Below are positions 1 to 5,314 of a DNA stretch of 5,314 nt, one piece after another. The DNA is from DUNY01 sp964520055 (GTDB lineage Bacteria; Bacillota; Thermosediminibacteria; Thermosediminibacterales; Tepidanaerobacteraceae), in NCBI GenBank assembly GCA_964520055.1, contig CAZFME010000135.1, positions 1-5,314 of the forward strand, read 5' to 3'. Both the position numbers and the translations under genes were made by a program. Every line of letters begins with the position of its first letter. The stretch's first letter is position 1. The notes beneath the pieces are model-generated. The model did not search any database, had not been told where the DNA came from, and worked only from the letters and a program-made list of their open reading frames with translations.

Positions 1-43
1 GCAGGATTCGCACCTGCTATATGCTATGCGCCTCGTGGCGCAC
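1..43. repeat. Two small palindromes at the left edge
   Basis: Two perfect short inverted repeats lie side by side. Bases 1-17 have GCAGG and CCTGC arms around a 7-base loop. Bases 27-42 have TGCGCC and GGCGCA arms around a TCGT loop. They abut the larger hairpin at 44-94, and no convincing gene covers them, so they may be the inner part of a larger repeat or BIME-like cluster that continues beyond the window. The arms are seen directly; the link to a larger element is inference. Confidence 0.45.
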
Positions 44-101
44 GGGACGTTTCGTCTGTCATCAAATGAAGAAAGGTGACAAACGAAACGTCCCCTTGTC
101 A
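44..101. repeat. REP-like palindromic element (RAYT-associated type)
   Basis: Bases 44-63 and 75-94 form a 20-bp stem around an 11-base loop (64-74), with one C.A mismatch (56/82) and one T.G wobble (62/76). The outer 12 pairs, GGGACGTTTCGT with ACGAAACGTCCC, are perfect. TGTCA or TGACA pentamers occur at the inner ends of both arms (57-61 and 77-81), and another TGTCA lies just outside at 97-101. The GGGACGTTTCGT core bordered by TGACA/TGTCA resembles small dispersed palindromes that I associate with REP-associated tyrosine transposases of the IS200/IS605 kind; that assignment is from memory of the motif, not from a search. It starts about 20 bases after the stop of the propeller gene. Neither strand has a T-run after the stem, so it is not a standard intrinsic terminator, although it could protect the 3' end of that mRNA. 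Confidence 0.6.
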
Positions 102-119
102 TTATTTGAATTTACTCAC

Positions 120-1481
120 TTATTTAAACCAATCAAACAAATCGGAGTATCTGACATATCCGTAAAATCCCCAGGTTTCATAATCCGCTATATTTCTCAA
201 AACTTCTTTATTCCCGTCATCACTGTATAACCATAAGTCATTGTCACGGATATAGAAAAGGTCTTTACCGTTCTTTGACCACATTGGTGAGTAAATCTTA
301 GAACCGATGAGAGGTTTGGCATTGGAGCCGTCAGCATCTGCAACCCAGAGGGTTCGGCTTTCAAACCATGGTTCTTGTTCACTGTAAAACGTACGTTCAT
401 CCATTTCCTGAGCTGCAATAAACGCTATTTTTTTGCCGTCAGGTGAAAAGGCCGGTTCAAAGGCAACGGATCCCTTCGGGGGTTCTATATACTCCACCTC
501 ACCTGATTTAACATCAGCCAAAGCTAGTTTTTTCCAATACCAAAGACTTCGCCCAATGCCGCTTGTCATTACTAGTTTGCCATCGGGTGAAAAGTCAAGC
601 CATTCTCTATAAGTCAAGGTATCATCTATCTCTTTAGGCTCACCACCATCCAGGTTCAAAGTCCAAAGTTGTAAGCCGTCGGCTCTCATGGAAGATGAAT
701 GGGAAGCAGGATTTGTCCAGTACAGCAGCCCCTGTCCGTCCGGCCACCATTTGGCCGCCTCGATGCCGGTACCTGTGCCGGCAAGGTCTAATCGTTTTAC
801 CGTTTTCCCATCATCTATCCCTATTGTATATAGAATATCTCCCATAGCTTCCGAGTCTTCAGTGATATTGTAGGCAATACGTTTTCCATCGTGAGACCAA
901 GCAGACCACATGGGGTTTTTTGCCTTTACCAATTGCCGGGGCTTTTCATTTAGCTGCACTAGCCATATGCCGTCAGTTACATTCCAGCTGCTTACTGCCA
1001 ATATATGATTAGCGGGAGACCACTGAAAATCCCCTACCCCTATAGGCTGTGGCAGTCCCTGTACTTGATGGGCCCCTTTTCCGTCCCTGCCAACAATCCA
1101 AAGAGTTCCCGAACTGGATTTGGTATCGGTAATTCTAATAAATGCCAGGTACTTACCATCATAGGACCAGCGGGGGTATATAGCCTGGCCGGATTCAGTG
1201 AGTTGCTTTAATTCCCCTGTGCTGCCATCTATCATATATAAAAGTCCTTTCGAAACAAAGGCCAAATCCCCATGACCTTTTACAAGAGAAGGATTGACAT
1301 CGGGTAGTTGCTCCGACGGATTATCTTTTGAAAAATCAGGGTTTTGCTCTGGCTCACTGCCTTCAGCGTCAGGGAGTGGATTTATACTGTCAAGCTTCGG
1401 CGTGCGATTTAAGTATACACTGACAGCTATAACAACTAACAAACCTAGAATGATTATTAATGTTTTTTTATTTTGCATCAT
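120..1481 (-). CDS. Membrane-anchored TolB/PD40-type beta-propeller protein
   Basis: Predicted protein of 453 residues, third gene of the two-component operon. A short basic N-terminus (QNKK) is followed by one hydrophobic segment at about residues 7-24. There is no cysteine anywhere, so it is a signal-anchor or secreted protein and not a lipoprotein. An acidic, proline-rich linker (about 27-66) leads to a propeller. Seven blade motifs of the W/F-S-x-D/N-G-K type with a following hydrophobic strand are visible at about residues 103, 152, 193, 243, 295, 343 and 399, for example PRWSYDGKYLAF and PAFSPDGKKIAF. This is the TolB/WD40-like (PD40) signature. Such propellers bind proteins or ligands and no enzyme residues are evident. 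The start is the ATG at 1481 (or the adjacent ATG at 1478), because the upstream in-frame ATG at 1493 overlaps the GGAGGTG ribosome site itself. Its position after a sensor kinase suggests an extracytoplasmic accessory role; that is inference. The true ligand is unknown. Confidence 0.87.
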   Translation of the reverse strand: MMQNKKTLIIILGLLVVIAVSVYLNRTPKLDSINPLPDAEGSEPEQNPDFSKDNPSEQLPDVNPSLVKGHGDLAFVSKGLLYMIDGSTGELKQLTESGQAIYPRWSYDGKYLAFIRITDTKSSSGTLWIVGRDGKGAHQVQGLPQPIGVGDFQWSPANHILAVSSWNVTDGIWLVQLNEKPRQLVKAKNPMWSAWSHDGKRIAYNITEDSEAMGDILYTIGIDDGKTVKRLDLAGTGTGIEAAKWWPDGQGLLYWTNPASHSSSMRADGLQLWTLNLDGGEPKEIDDTLTYREWLDFSPDGKLVMTSGIGRSLWYWKKLALADVKSGEVEYIEPPKGSVAFEPAFSPDGKKIAFIAAQEMDERTFYSEQEPWFESRTLWVADADGSNAKPLIGSKIYSPMWSKNGKDLFYIRDNDLWLYSDDGNKEVLRNIADYETWGFYGYVRYSDLFDWFK

Positions 1482-1484
1482 TAA

Positions 1485-1491
1485 CACCTCC
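1485..1491 (-). promoter_or_regulatory. Ribosome binding site of the propeller gene
   Basis: GGAGGTG on the minus strand lies 5 bases (to the ATG at 1481) or 8 bases (to the ATG at 1478) upstream when measured from GGAGG. The in-frame ATG at 1493 shares its last base with this site and so cannot be the start. Confidence 0.8.
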
Positions 1492-1521
1492 ATAATAGAT
1501 TATTTCATATTATTTTTGCAA

Positions 1522-1555
1522 AAGTGTAACAAGATGTTAAGAAGTTGTTACACTT
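1522..1555. promoter_or_regulatory. Inverted repeat with TAACA-type direct repeats, candidate operator or weak terminator
   Basis: A perfect 11-bp inverted repeat, AAGTGTAACAA and TTGTTACACTT, encloses a 12-base loop and contains the kinase stop codon. Read on the minus strand, GTAACA (1551-1546), TTAACA (1540-1535) and GTTACA (1530-1525) follow one another at 11- and 10-base steps. Helical-phase tandem hexamers of the TTAACA kind are the known binding mode of PhoP/OmpR-family regulators, and the operon encodes one. An RNA hairpin is also possible: the stem is A/T-rich (3 G/C pairs in 11) and is followed on the minus strand by only four T, so it would be a weak terminator or attenuator at best. 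AT-rich -10-like hexamers (AATAAT, TAATAT) lie just downstream, without a good -35, which would fit an activated promoter. Repeats are seen; function is inference. Confidence 0.5.
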
Positions 1556-2960
1556 CCGGAGGTGCTTGGGGTAATGATATCTTTACACAAAGTCCGCTAC
1601 CTGAAACATTGTTAAAGGAAAGATACCCCTCGTGTAACTTAATTATTTCCTGGGCAATGGAAAGCCCCAGACCGGAACCACCGGTGTGCCTATCCCTAGA
1701 TGCAGAGGGACGGTAAAAGCGGGTTCCCAGTTTGGAAAGGGTTTCTTCCGGAACTCCAGGGCCGGTGTCTTCAATAATAATATGGGTAAAATCTTTTTCA
1801 GCTTGGACGGTTATACTGACCCATCCTCTCTTTGGCGTATATCTTACCGCATTGTCAAGAACATTTACCAAAGCTCGATGCAACCAATCGGGATCCCCAA
1901 TAATCCACGCTTGTATCTCTCGATTTTCAAATATAAGATTAATATCCTTTTTAACAGCAATGGGCTTAATGGTCCACAAAACTTCATCCAATAAGTCTAT
2001 GACTCGGATAGATACCGGGTTAATTTTTAACTGGGGATTGTCAAGCCGGGCCAGTGTAAGTAAATTATTCACCAACCTAGTCAGTCTATCTATTTGTCGT
2101 ATAAATCCTTTTAATTCCTCTTGGTCACCTTCCATCCCTTCAGCTAAGGCTTTAAGTGCTGCCAAAGGGGTTCTTAGTTCATGGGCGGCATCAGCTATAA
2201 AAGCCCGACGCTGCTCATCGAGTTCAGCTACCCGAGCAGCCATATCATTGAAGGCCTCAGCAAGCCTTGCTATCTCCAAACTCCCTTCTACCGGCACCGA
2301 CTGTTGGAGCTTTCCGGCTTGCATGTCAAAGGCCGCTCTGGTTATTGCCTCCAGTGGGCGTGACAAAGATCCGGCCACAAGAAATCCCAACAAGGTAAAA
2401 GCCAAGGCAAGTATTGCTCCCGTTCCCCATAGTCTCTTTCTCAGCTCGTAAAATTCCCATTTAACCGCTTCTAAATCGCGAATCAACAATAAACTTCCCG
2501 CAGGTTGACTAGAGATTTTTAAAGGAGCTATCGCATAAGCAACCCAACAATTGCCGGCTGTATATATTTGTGCTGCCGGCAAATCTTGACTTGTAAGATT
2601 TTCCGGTAGTTCAAGGTGTCGTCCTGCAAGGCCCGTATCCCCTTCACCATCAACCCGCACTACTCCCTCGGGGCCCAGCCAAAGGATGCGGCCCCCGGCT
2701 GCAAGGCCCAGTTGATGAGCCGACTGAGCCGGATCCACCGTAGACAAGGTAATGGCATCGGAAAAAGCGGTGGCTGCACCTGAAACGGCAGTAACAGCAT
2801 TTTCCCGTTGGGCAAAAAGGGATATGGTTGTTATGGTGTATACGGCTATGCCGGTCAAAAGTGCTGTAACAACCAAAGCTAATAATGCAAAACTTATTCC
2901 CAGCCTCCAGCGCAGGCTGTCAAATCTTTGTCTCAACCTTCTAAGAATCGTTAAATGCAT
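1548..2960 (-). CDS. Sensor histidine kinase (HAMP, HisKA, HATPase_c)
   Basis: Predicted 470-residue membrane kinase that autophosphorylates on histidine and passes phosphate to the regulator encoded just upstream. Order of parts: cytoplasmic basic N-terminus; TM1 at about residues 21-49; extracytoplasmic sensor region at about 50-177, containing a strand-turn-strand stretch (ILWLGPEGVVRVDG) that recalls PAS/Cache-like sensor folds; TM2 at about 178-198; HAMP at about 198-250; HisKA H-box with phospho-acceptor His260 in AAHELRTPL; N-box with Asn370 in LVNVLDNAVRYTP; G1 box EDTGPGVPEE near 397-406; F-box region RFYRP; and G2 box GGSGLGLS at 427-434. All catalytic motifs are intact. The ATG at 2960 is chosen because it gives a normal kinase N-terminus and a 20-base overlap with the regulator gene. 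The ORF stays open upstream to 3152, but that extension would lie inside the regulator coding sequence and has no kinase-like features. No strong ribosome site precedes the ATG, which suggests translational coupling; in-frame GTG and TTG codons just upstream remain possible starts. The signal sensed cannot be read from the sequence. Confidence 0.95.
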   Translation of the reverse strand: MHLTILRRLRQRFDSLRWRLGISFALLALVVTALLTGIAVYTITTISLFAQRENAVTAVSGAATAFSDAITLSTVDPAQSAHQLGLAAGGRILWLGPEGVVRVDGEGDTGLAGRHLELPENLTSQDLPAAQIYTAGNCWVAYAIAPLKISSQPAGSLLLIRDLEAVKWEFYELRKRLWGTGAILALAFTLLGFLVAGSLSRPLEAITRAAFDMQAGKLQQSVPVEGSLEIARLAEAFNDMAARVAELDEQRRAFIADAAHELRTPLAALKALAEGMEGDQEELKGFIRQIDRLTRLVNNLLTLARLDNPQLKINPVSIRVIDLLDEVLWTIKPIAVKKDINLIFENREIQAWIIGDPDWLHRALVNVLDNAVRYTPKRGWVSITVQAEKDFTHIIIEDTGPGVPEETLSKLGTRFYRPSASRDRHTGGSGLGLSIAQEIIKLHEGYLSFNNVSGSGLCVKISLPQAPPEV

Positions 2961-3663
2961 AACCAACACCGAAGCGGGTAATGATGAGCGCTGGATTGGA
3001 GGGATCTTCTTCAATTTTTTGGCGCAATCGGCTAATATGTACATCCACCGTTCGCAAATCACCGGGAAAATCATAACCCCAAACCTGTTCCAGTAGCTGA
3101 TGCCTTGTAAATACTTGGGATGGGTGCCTTGCCAAATGTACCAGCAGGTCAAACTCAGTAGGTGTCAGGGCCACCGGCTGCCCCTGTACCTCAACACTTT
3201 GAGAGGCTAAATGTATTCTCACCTTTCCTCCGTCAAAAACCATACTTGTGCCGGGAATTTTCCTACTTGTCCGGCGAAGTATTGCCCGGATTCGTGCTAC
3301 TACTTCCCGACTGTCAAAGGGTTTTGTAACATAATCATCGGCCCCCAATTCCAAGCCCAGTATCTTATCTATGCTGTCATCCCGGGCTGTAAGCATGAGA
3401 ATAGGTACATCGCATTTTTTACGAATCTCTCTACAGACCTCCATACCGTCTTTGACCGGGATCATAAGGTCAAGAATTACTATGGAAGGAAATATATTAT
3501 TGAAAACATCTAAGGCTTCCTGCCCGTCAGATGCTGTTACAACTTTATAACCGGCCCTTGTTAATGTATTTCCTAGTCCCTGCAATATGTCCTGATCGTC
3601 ATCCACTAAGAGGATGATCGGAGCCAAACCAGAACCGGCTCTATTCAAGGTTGTATTATACAT
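2941..3663 (-). CDS. OmpR/PhoB-family response regulator
   Basis: Predicted 240-residue cytoplasmic transcription factor. After a 15-residue N-terminal tail comes a receiver domain (about 16-130) with the acidic pocket Asp21-Asp22-Asp23 (LVDDDQD), phospho-acceptor Asp65 (VILDLMIP), switch Thr92 (MLTARDD) and conserved Lys114 (YVTKPF). A winged-helix DNA-binding domain (about 135-238) follows, with TPTEFDLL, the recognition-helix segment RTVDVHISRLRQKI and the wing ending TRFGVGYAF. Length and motifs are typical of the PhoB/PhoP/WalR subfamily. The ATG at 3663 is preferred over upstream in-frame starts (3759, 3687) because AGAGGTG lies 7 bases before it when measured from GAGG, and because the promoter -10 at 3728-3733 lies inside the longer reading. 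It is the first gene of the operon; its 3' end overlaps the kinase gene by 20 bases. It is probably phosphorylated by that kinase, and its targets may include the repeat site at 1522-1555. Confidence 0.96.
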   Translation of the reverse strand: MYNTTLNRAGSGLAPIILLVDDDQDILQGLGNTLTRAGYKVVTASDGQEALDVFNNIFPSIVILDLMIPVKDGMEVCREIRKKCDVPILMLTARDDSIDKILGLELGADDYVTKPFDSREVVARIRAILRRTSRKIPGTSMVFDGGKVRIHLASQSVEVQGQPVALTPTEFDLLVHLARHPSQVFTRHQLLEQVWGYDFPGDLRTVDVHISRLRQKIEEDPSNPALIITRFGVGYAFNDS

Positions 3664-3668
3664 ACTCC

Positions 3669-3675
3669 CACCTCT
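3669..3675 (-). promoter_or_regulatory. Ribosome binding site of the response regulator
   Basis: AGAGGTG on the minus strand, with 7 bases between GAGG and the ATG at 3663. It decides the start, as neither of the upstream in-frame ATGs at 3687 and 3759 has a comparable site at the right distance. Confidence 0.75.
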
Positions 3676-3698
3676 TATATGTGTCATTACTTTGATAA

Positions 3699-3718
3699 GG
3701 CAAAAGCTTCTTATTGCC
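3699..3718 (-). promoter_or_regulatory. Small hairpin in the 5' leader of the two-component operon
   Basis: On the minus strand the 20-base segment GGCAATAAGAAGCTTTTGCC can fold as GGCAA with TTGCC and then AAG with CTT, with one bulged T and a 3-base loop. It lies between the predicted transcription start (about 3721) and the ribosome site. It could be an mRNA leader structure or a regulator site; nothing decides between these or chance. Confidence 0.3.
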
Positions 3719-3727
3719 GTTAATGCT

Positions 3728-3756
3728 ATTATACATGAAAAAACCCTTATCGTCTT
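3728..3756 (-). promoter_or_regulatory. Promoter of the two-component operon
   Basis: A perfect TATAAT -10 box lies on the minus strand at 3733-3728. With a 17-base spacer, the -35 position holds AAGACG (3756-3751), which shares only the GAC core with TTGACA. A sigma-A-type promoter with a weak -35 often depends on an activator, so autoregulation is possible but not shown. It lies just downstream of the terminator of the preceding gene, and its predicted start near 3721 gives a leader of about 57 bases. Confidence 0.6.
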
Positions 3757-3776
3757 CATCCTTCCATATTTTTACT

Positions 3777-3797
3777 AAAAAGCAGCTAACGCTGCTT
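3777..3797 (-). terminator. Intrinsic terminator of the permease gene
   Basis: On the minus strand AAGCAGC and GCTGCTT form a perfect 7-bp stem with a GTTA loop (3797-3780), overlapping a run of five T (3781-3777). The stop codon TAG of the permease (3788-3786) lies inside the loop and stem, so the last two sense codons, CAG and CGT, are also part of the hairpin. It separates the permease unit from the two-component operon. Confidence 0.8.
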
Positions 3798-4730
3798 ATC
3801 ATCTTGCATGGGCTGTGCTGGCTCTCGTTTATGGCCGGTATAGTTGGTACCGATTACACCTAAAATAATCATTAATGAACCTATTATAAGATAAGGAAAT
3901 AACTGTTCTTTTAGAAAATATACCCCTGCAAAAATAGTGACGACAGTTCGCAGATTGCCAAAGACACTAACTTTTGCCGCTTCGATTTTAGTAAGTATAT
4001 AATTATTCAGCAGTGATGTCACTAATGAAGATAGAATCCCAAGATACAATATTGAAATAACAAACTCGTAATTTTGCAAGGGGAGCAGAAATTGGTTGAT
4101 ATTGCCTTTCAAGAGATGTCCTATTACAGCGACAGTATTGAAGAACAAAAATCCCATTAAAGTCATCATAAAGCTGATTTCGGTTACCGAAAACTGTCTT
4201 AGCGTTATGCGGGTAAGGATGTGATAACCGGCAGAAGCAAGAGCTGAAAGAAGTAAAAGAAATATTCCCAATACTCTTGATATGTCAAAACCGGCTCCTT
4301 TCATAATAAAGATATATATTACACCGATTACCGATAATAAAATTGAAGCCTTTTGATAAAATGTCGTCCTTTCCTTTAAAAACGCAGCAGACAATATCAT
4401 AGTGAAGATCGGCGTAACCGATTGCAAAATCCCGCCTTCCGAAGAAGTGGCATAAACAAGTCCAAAGGTTTGAAGGCCGAAAAATGCTATTGGGTAAAGC
4501 AGTGCTAAAGAAAAAACTTGAGAGAGGTTTTTACCGGTGTAGTCAAGATGTATCCTTCTAAGTAGAATTGGGACAATCAGAGCTATTAGAGAAGCGGTAA
4601 AGCGGAAAGCCAATACATCCATAGGGCTAGCAAACTTCAAAGCTGTTTTCGTAAAAAGAAAAGATAAACCCGTTATAAGGGTATGTAATAGAGCAAAAAA
4701 GTAAGCAAGCGCTAAATCAGAGTCCCTCAT
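3786..4730 (-). CDS. EamA/DMT-superfamily permease (RhaT/YdcZ-like fold)
   Basis: Predicted 314-residue inner-membrane protein with about ten hydrophobic helices arranged as two EamA repeats (about residues 8-143 and 154-293). Family marks are the internal duplication; the conserved end of helix 4 followed by a short charged turn in each half (AAFLKERTT near 115-123 and YFLKEQLFP near 271-279); and a glycine-rich last helix (SLMIILGVIGTNY). The C-terminus is a short charged tail. Members of the drug/metabolite transporter superfamily usually export amino acids, nucleosides or other small metabolites; the substrate here cannot be predicted. The ATG at 4730 is the start because AAGAGGTG lies ahead with 8 bases between GAGG and the ATG, whereas an in-frame GTG at 4739 falls within that ribosome site. 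The coding sequence is visibly more A/T-rich than the regulator and kinase genes. It may be cotranscribed with the acetyltransferase 129 bases upstream, as no terminator is visible between them. Confidence 0.93.
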   Translation of the reverse strand: MRDSDLALAYFFALLHTLITGLSFLFTKTALKFASPMDVLAFRFTASLIALIVPILLRRIHLDYTGKNLSQVFSLALLYPIAFFGLQTFGLVYATSSEGGILQSVTPIFTMILSAAFLKERTTFYQKASILLSVIGVIYIFIMKGAGFDISRVLGIFLLLLSALASAGYHILTRITLRQFSVTEISFMMTLMGFLFFNTVAVIGHLLKGNINQFLLPLQNYEFVISILYLGILSSLVTSLLNNYILTKIEAAKVSVFGNLRTVVTIFAGVYFLKEQLFPYLIIGSLMIILGVIGTNYTGHKREPAQPMQDDKQR

Positions 4731-4736
4731 GCCAAA

Positions 4737-4743
4737 CACCTCT
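4737..4743 (-). promoter_or_regulatory. Ribosome binding site of the permease
   Basis: AGAGGTG on the minus strand, with 8 bases between GAGG and the ATG at 4730. It contains the in-frame GTG at 4739, which rules that codon out as the start. Confidence 0.75.
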
Positions 4744-4800
4744 TGAATATCATATTCCTTCTATACTTTTATATTCTGGGTTCTTGGCAAAATACCTTTT

Positions 4801-4831
4801 ATTTTAGTAATCGTAGGTTCTGGAAAGTCAA
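4801..4831 (-). promoter_or_regulatory. Possible weak promoter of the permease gene
   Basis: TTGACT (4831-4826) and TAAAAT (4806-4801) on the minus strand each match the sigma-A consensus at five of six bases, but the 19-base spacer is longer than ideal. A second poor candidate, TTGCCA with TATAGA, lies closer to the gene. The rest of the 4731-4859 gap holds only a 5-bp ATGTG/CACAT hairpin (4845-4857) just after the acetyltransferase stop, with no T-run. Confidence 0.22.
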
Positions 4832-4859
4832 AAGTTTCCGACCCATGTGCAACACATAG

Positions 4860-5288
4860 TTATATATTTCTTGAAAACGTCCTTATATCTTCACGTTGCA
4901 CCCACCCTGTTTTCACCCAAAACTCCTTACCAAGCTCGTTATCTTTCATGACAAAAAGATGGCACTTTTGTATACCTGCTTGCTTTAACCGCTCTAAAGA
5001 CTTTGATACTAATTTCTCTCCCAGGCCGATTTGCCGATATTTTTCATCTATGACCAAATGATGTATAAAACCTCTTCTGCCATCATGACCACATAGTATC
5101 ACCCCAATTATCCGATTACCTGTTTCACAAACAAAGCTTAATCCTTTGTTTCTTTTTAAATAAGCATCAATGTTTTCTTTGGTGTCCGCCCTGCTTAGGC
5201 CTATTCCTTTTGTTAAGCTCCACAACTGATAAACTTCATCGTAATCCTCTATGACCATTTCTCGGATTAAATACTCTTCTATTTTCAT
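4860..5288 (-). CDS. GNAT-family N-acetyltransferase, YpeA-like
   Basis: Predicted 142-residue cytoplasmic enzyme that would transfer an acetyl group from acetyl-CoA to an amine. The GNAT fold is recognisable: strand 1 and helix 1 (YLIREMVIEDYDEVYQLW), strands 2-3 (FVCETGNRIIGVILCGHDG, about 52-70), motif A with the pyrophosphate loop R-Q-I-G-L-G (85-90) after HHLVIDEKY, helix 3 (EKLVSKSLERLKQAG) and motif B around N117 to GW (128-129). The pattern G-x-V-x-x-G-x-D-G-x-R-G before motif A strongly recalls E. coli YpeA, from memory of that family. The position often holding the catalytic tyrosine in motif B is Trp124 here (EFWVKTGW), which occurs in some GNATs. The full length matches small GNATs. 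The ATG at 5288 follows a purine-rich AAGGGAGGGG site, although the spacing is tight. The substrate is unknown. Its own promoter must lie beyond the right edge of the window. Confidence 0.92.
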   Translation of the reverse strand: MKIEEYLIREMVIEDYDEVYQLWSLTKGIGLSRADTKENIDAYLKRNKGLSFVCETGNRIIGVILCGHDGRRGFIHHLVIDEKYRQIGLGEKLVSKSLERLKQAGIQKCHLFVMKDNELGKEFWVKTGWVQREDIRTFSRNI

Positions 5289-5314
5289 CCCCTCCCTTGA
5301 AGCTACCGATTATT

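Noticed and set aside
1..17. 5-bp stem with 7-base loop resembling a tRNA T-arm
   Set aside because: The loop ATTCGCA does not fit the TTCRANY rule, and no acceptor stem, anticodon arm or CCA end follows.
44..94. Intrinsic terminator for the two-component operon
   Set aside because: The stem is long enough, but neither strand has a T-run immediately after it, so a REP-like element is the better reading.
21..230. Plus-strand frame of 69 codons at the left edge
   Set aside because: It runs through the palindromic element and then antisense to the propeller gene, with no domain or ribosome site.
1485..1518. Promoter TTGCAA with an 18-base spacer and TATTAT before the propeller gene
   Set aside because: Transcription would begin at or after the ribosome binding site and give a leaderless message despite a strong Shine-Dalgarno sequence, which is implausible.
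1732..2451. Long open frame on the plus strand (239 codons)
   Set aside because: It lies antisense to the kinase gene, its translation shows no recognisable domain, and the opposite frame carries every kinase motif. The other plus-strand frames (688-873, 1005-1211, 1294-1716, 1686-1994, 2181-2363, 2752-3096, 3211-3513) are shadows for the same reason.
2551..2582. Inverted repeat TTGCCGGC and GCCGGCAA with a 16-base loop
   Set aside because: It is inside the kinase sensor-domain coding sequence and is explained by Leu-Pro-Ala and Ala-Gly-Asn codons; no sign of independent function.
2961..3152. 64-residue N-terminal extension of the kinase
   Set aside because: It would lie entirely inside the regulator coding sequence and adds no kinase-like feature. 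The ATG at 2960 gives a normal basic N-terminus before TM1.
3664..3759. 32-residue N-terminal extension of the response regulator
   Set aside because: It spans the TATAAT promoter and the ribosome binding site, and the receiver domain is complete without it.

Overview
The window looks like ordinary chromosomal DNA of a low-to-moderate G+C Gram-positive bacterium, probably a clostridial-type Firmicute. I infer this from the strong GAGGTG/GGAGG Shine-Dalgarno sites, the OmpR-family regulator and HAMP/HisKA kinase of Firmicute style, and a short intrinsic terminator. I cannot name a species. All five protein-coding genes I accept lie on the minus strand, so the window is read from right (5314) to left (1).

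Reading in the direction of transcription, the first gene (5288-4860) encodes a small GNAT acetyltransferase resembling the YpeA group. After a 129-base gap comes a ten-helix EamA/DMT-type permease (4730-3786). Its last codons are folded into an intrinsic terminator hairpin (3777-3797), which ends this transcription unit.

A new unit then starts at a clear TATAAT promoter (about 3728-3756). It encodes an OmpR/PhoB-family response regulator (3663-2941), a membrane sensor histidine kinase that overlaps it by 20 bases (2960-1548), and a membrane-anchored TolB/PD40-type beta-propeller protein (1481-120). The regulator and kinase form a classical two-component pair. The propeller protein is predicted to sit outside the membrane beside the kinase sensor domain, an architecture reminiscent of the actinobacterial MtrA-MtrB-LpqB set. 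The 66-base gap before the propeller gene is not plain: an 11-bp perfect inverted repeat spans the kinase stop codon, and inside it TAACA-like hexamers recur every 10-11 bases, as in binding sites for OmpR/PhoP-family regulators. The propeller gene may therefore be separately controlled, possibly by the regulator encoded in the same operon.

The left end (1-101) is non-coding and made of nested palindromes. It includes a 20-bp imperfect hairpin with GGGACGTTTCGT arms and TGTCA/TGACA borders, resembling the REP-like elements spread by RAYT (IS200-like) transposases. There is no transposase gene, CRISPR array, tRNA or rRNA in the window. The most interesting leads are the kinase-propeller partnership, the repeat-rich site between those two genes, and the palindromic element at the left edge.
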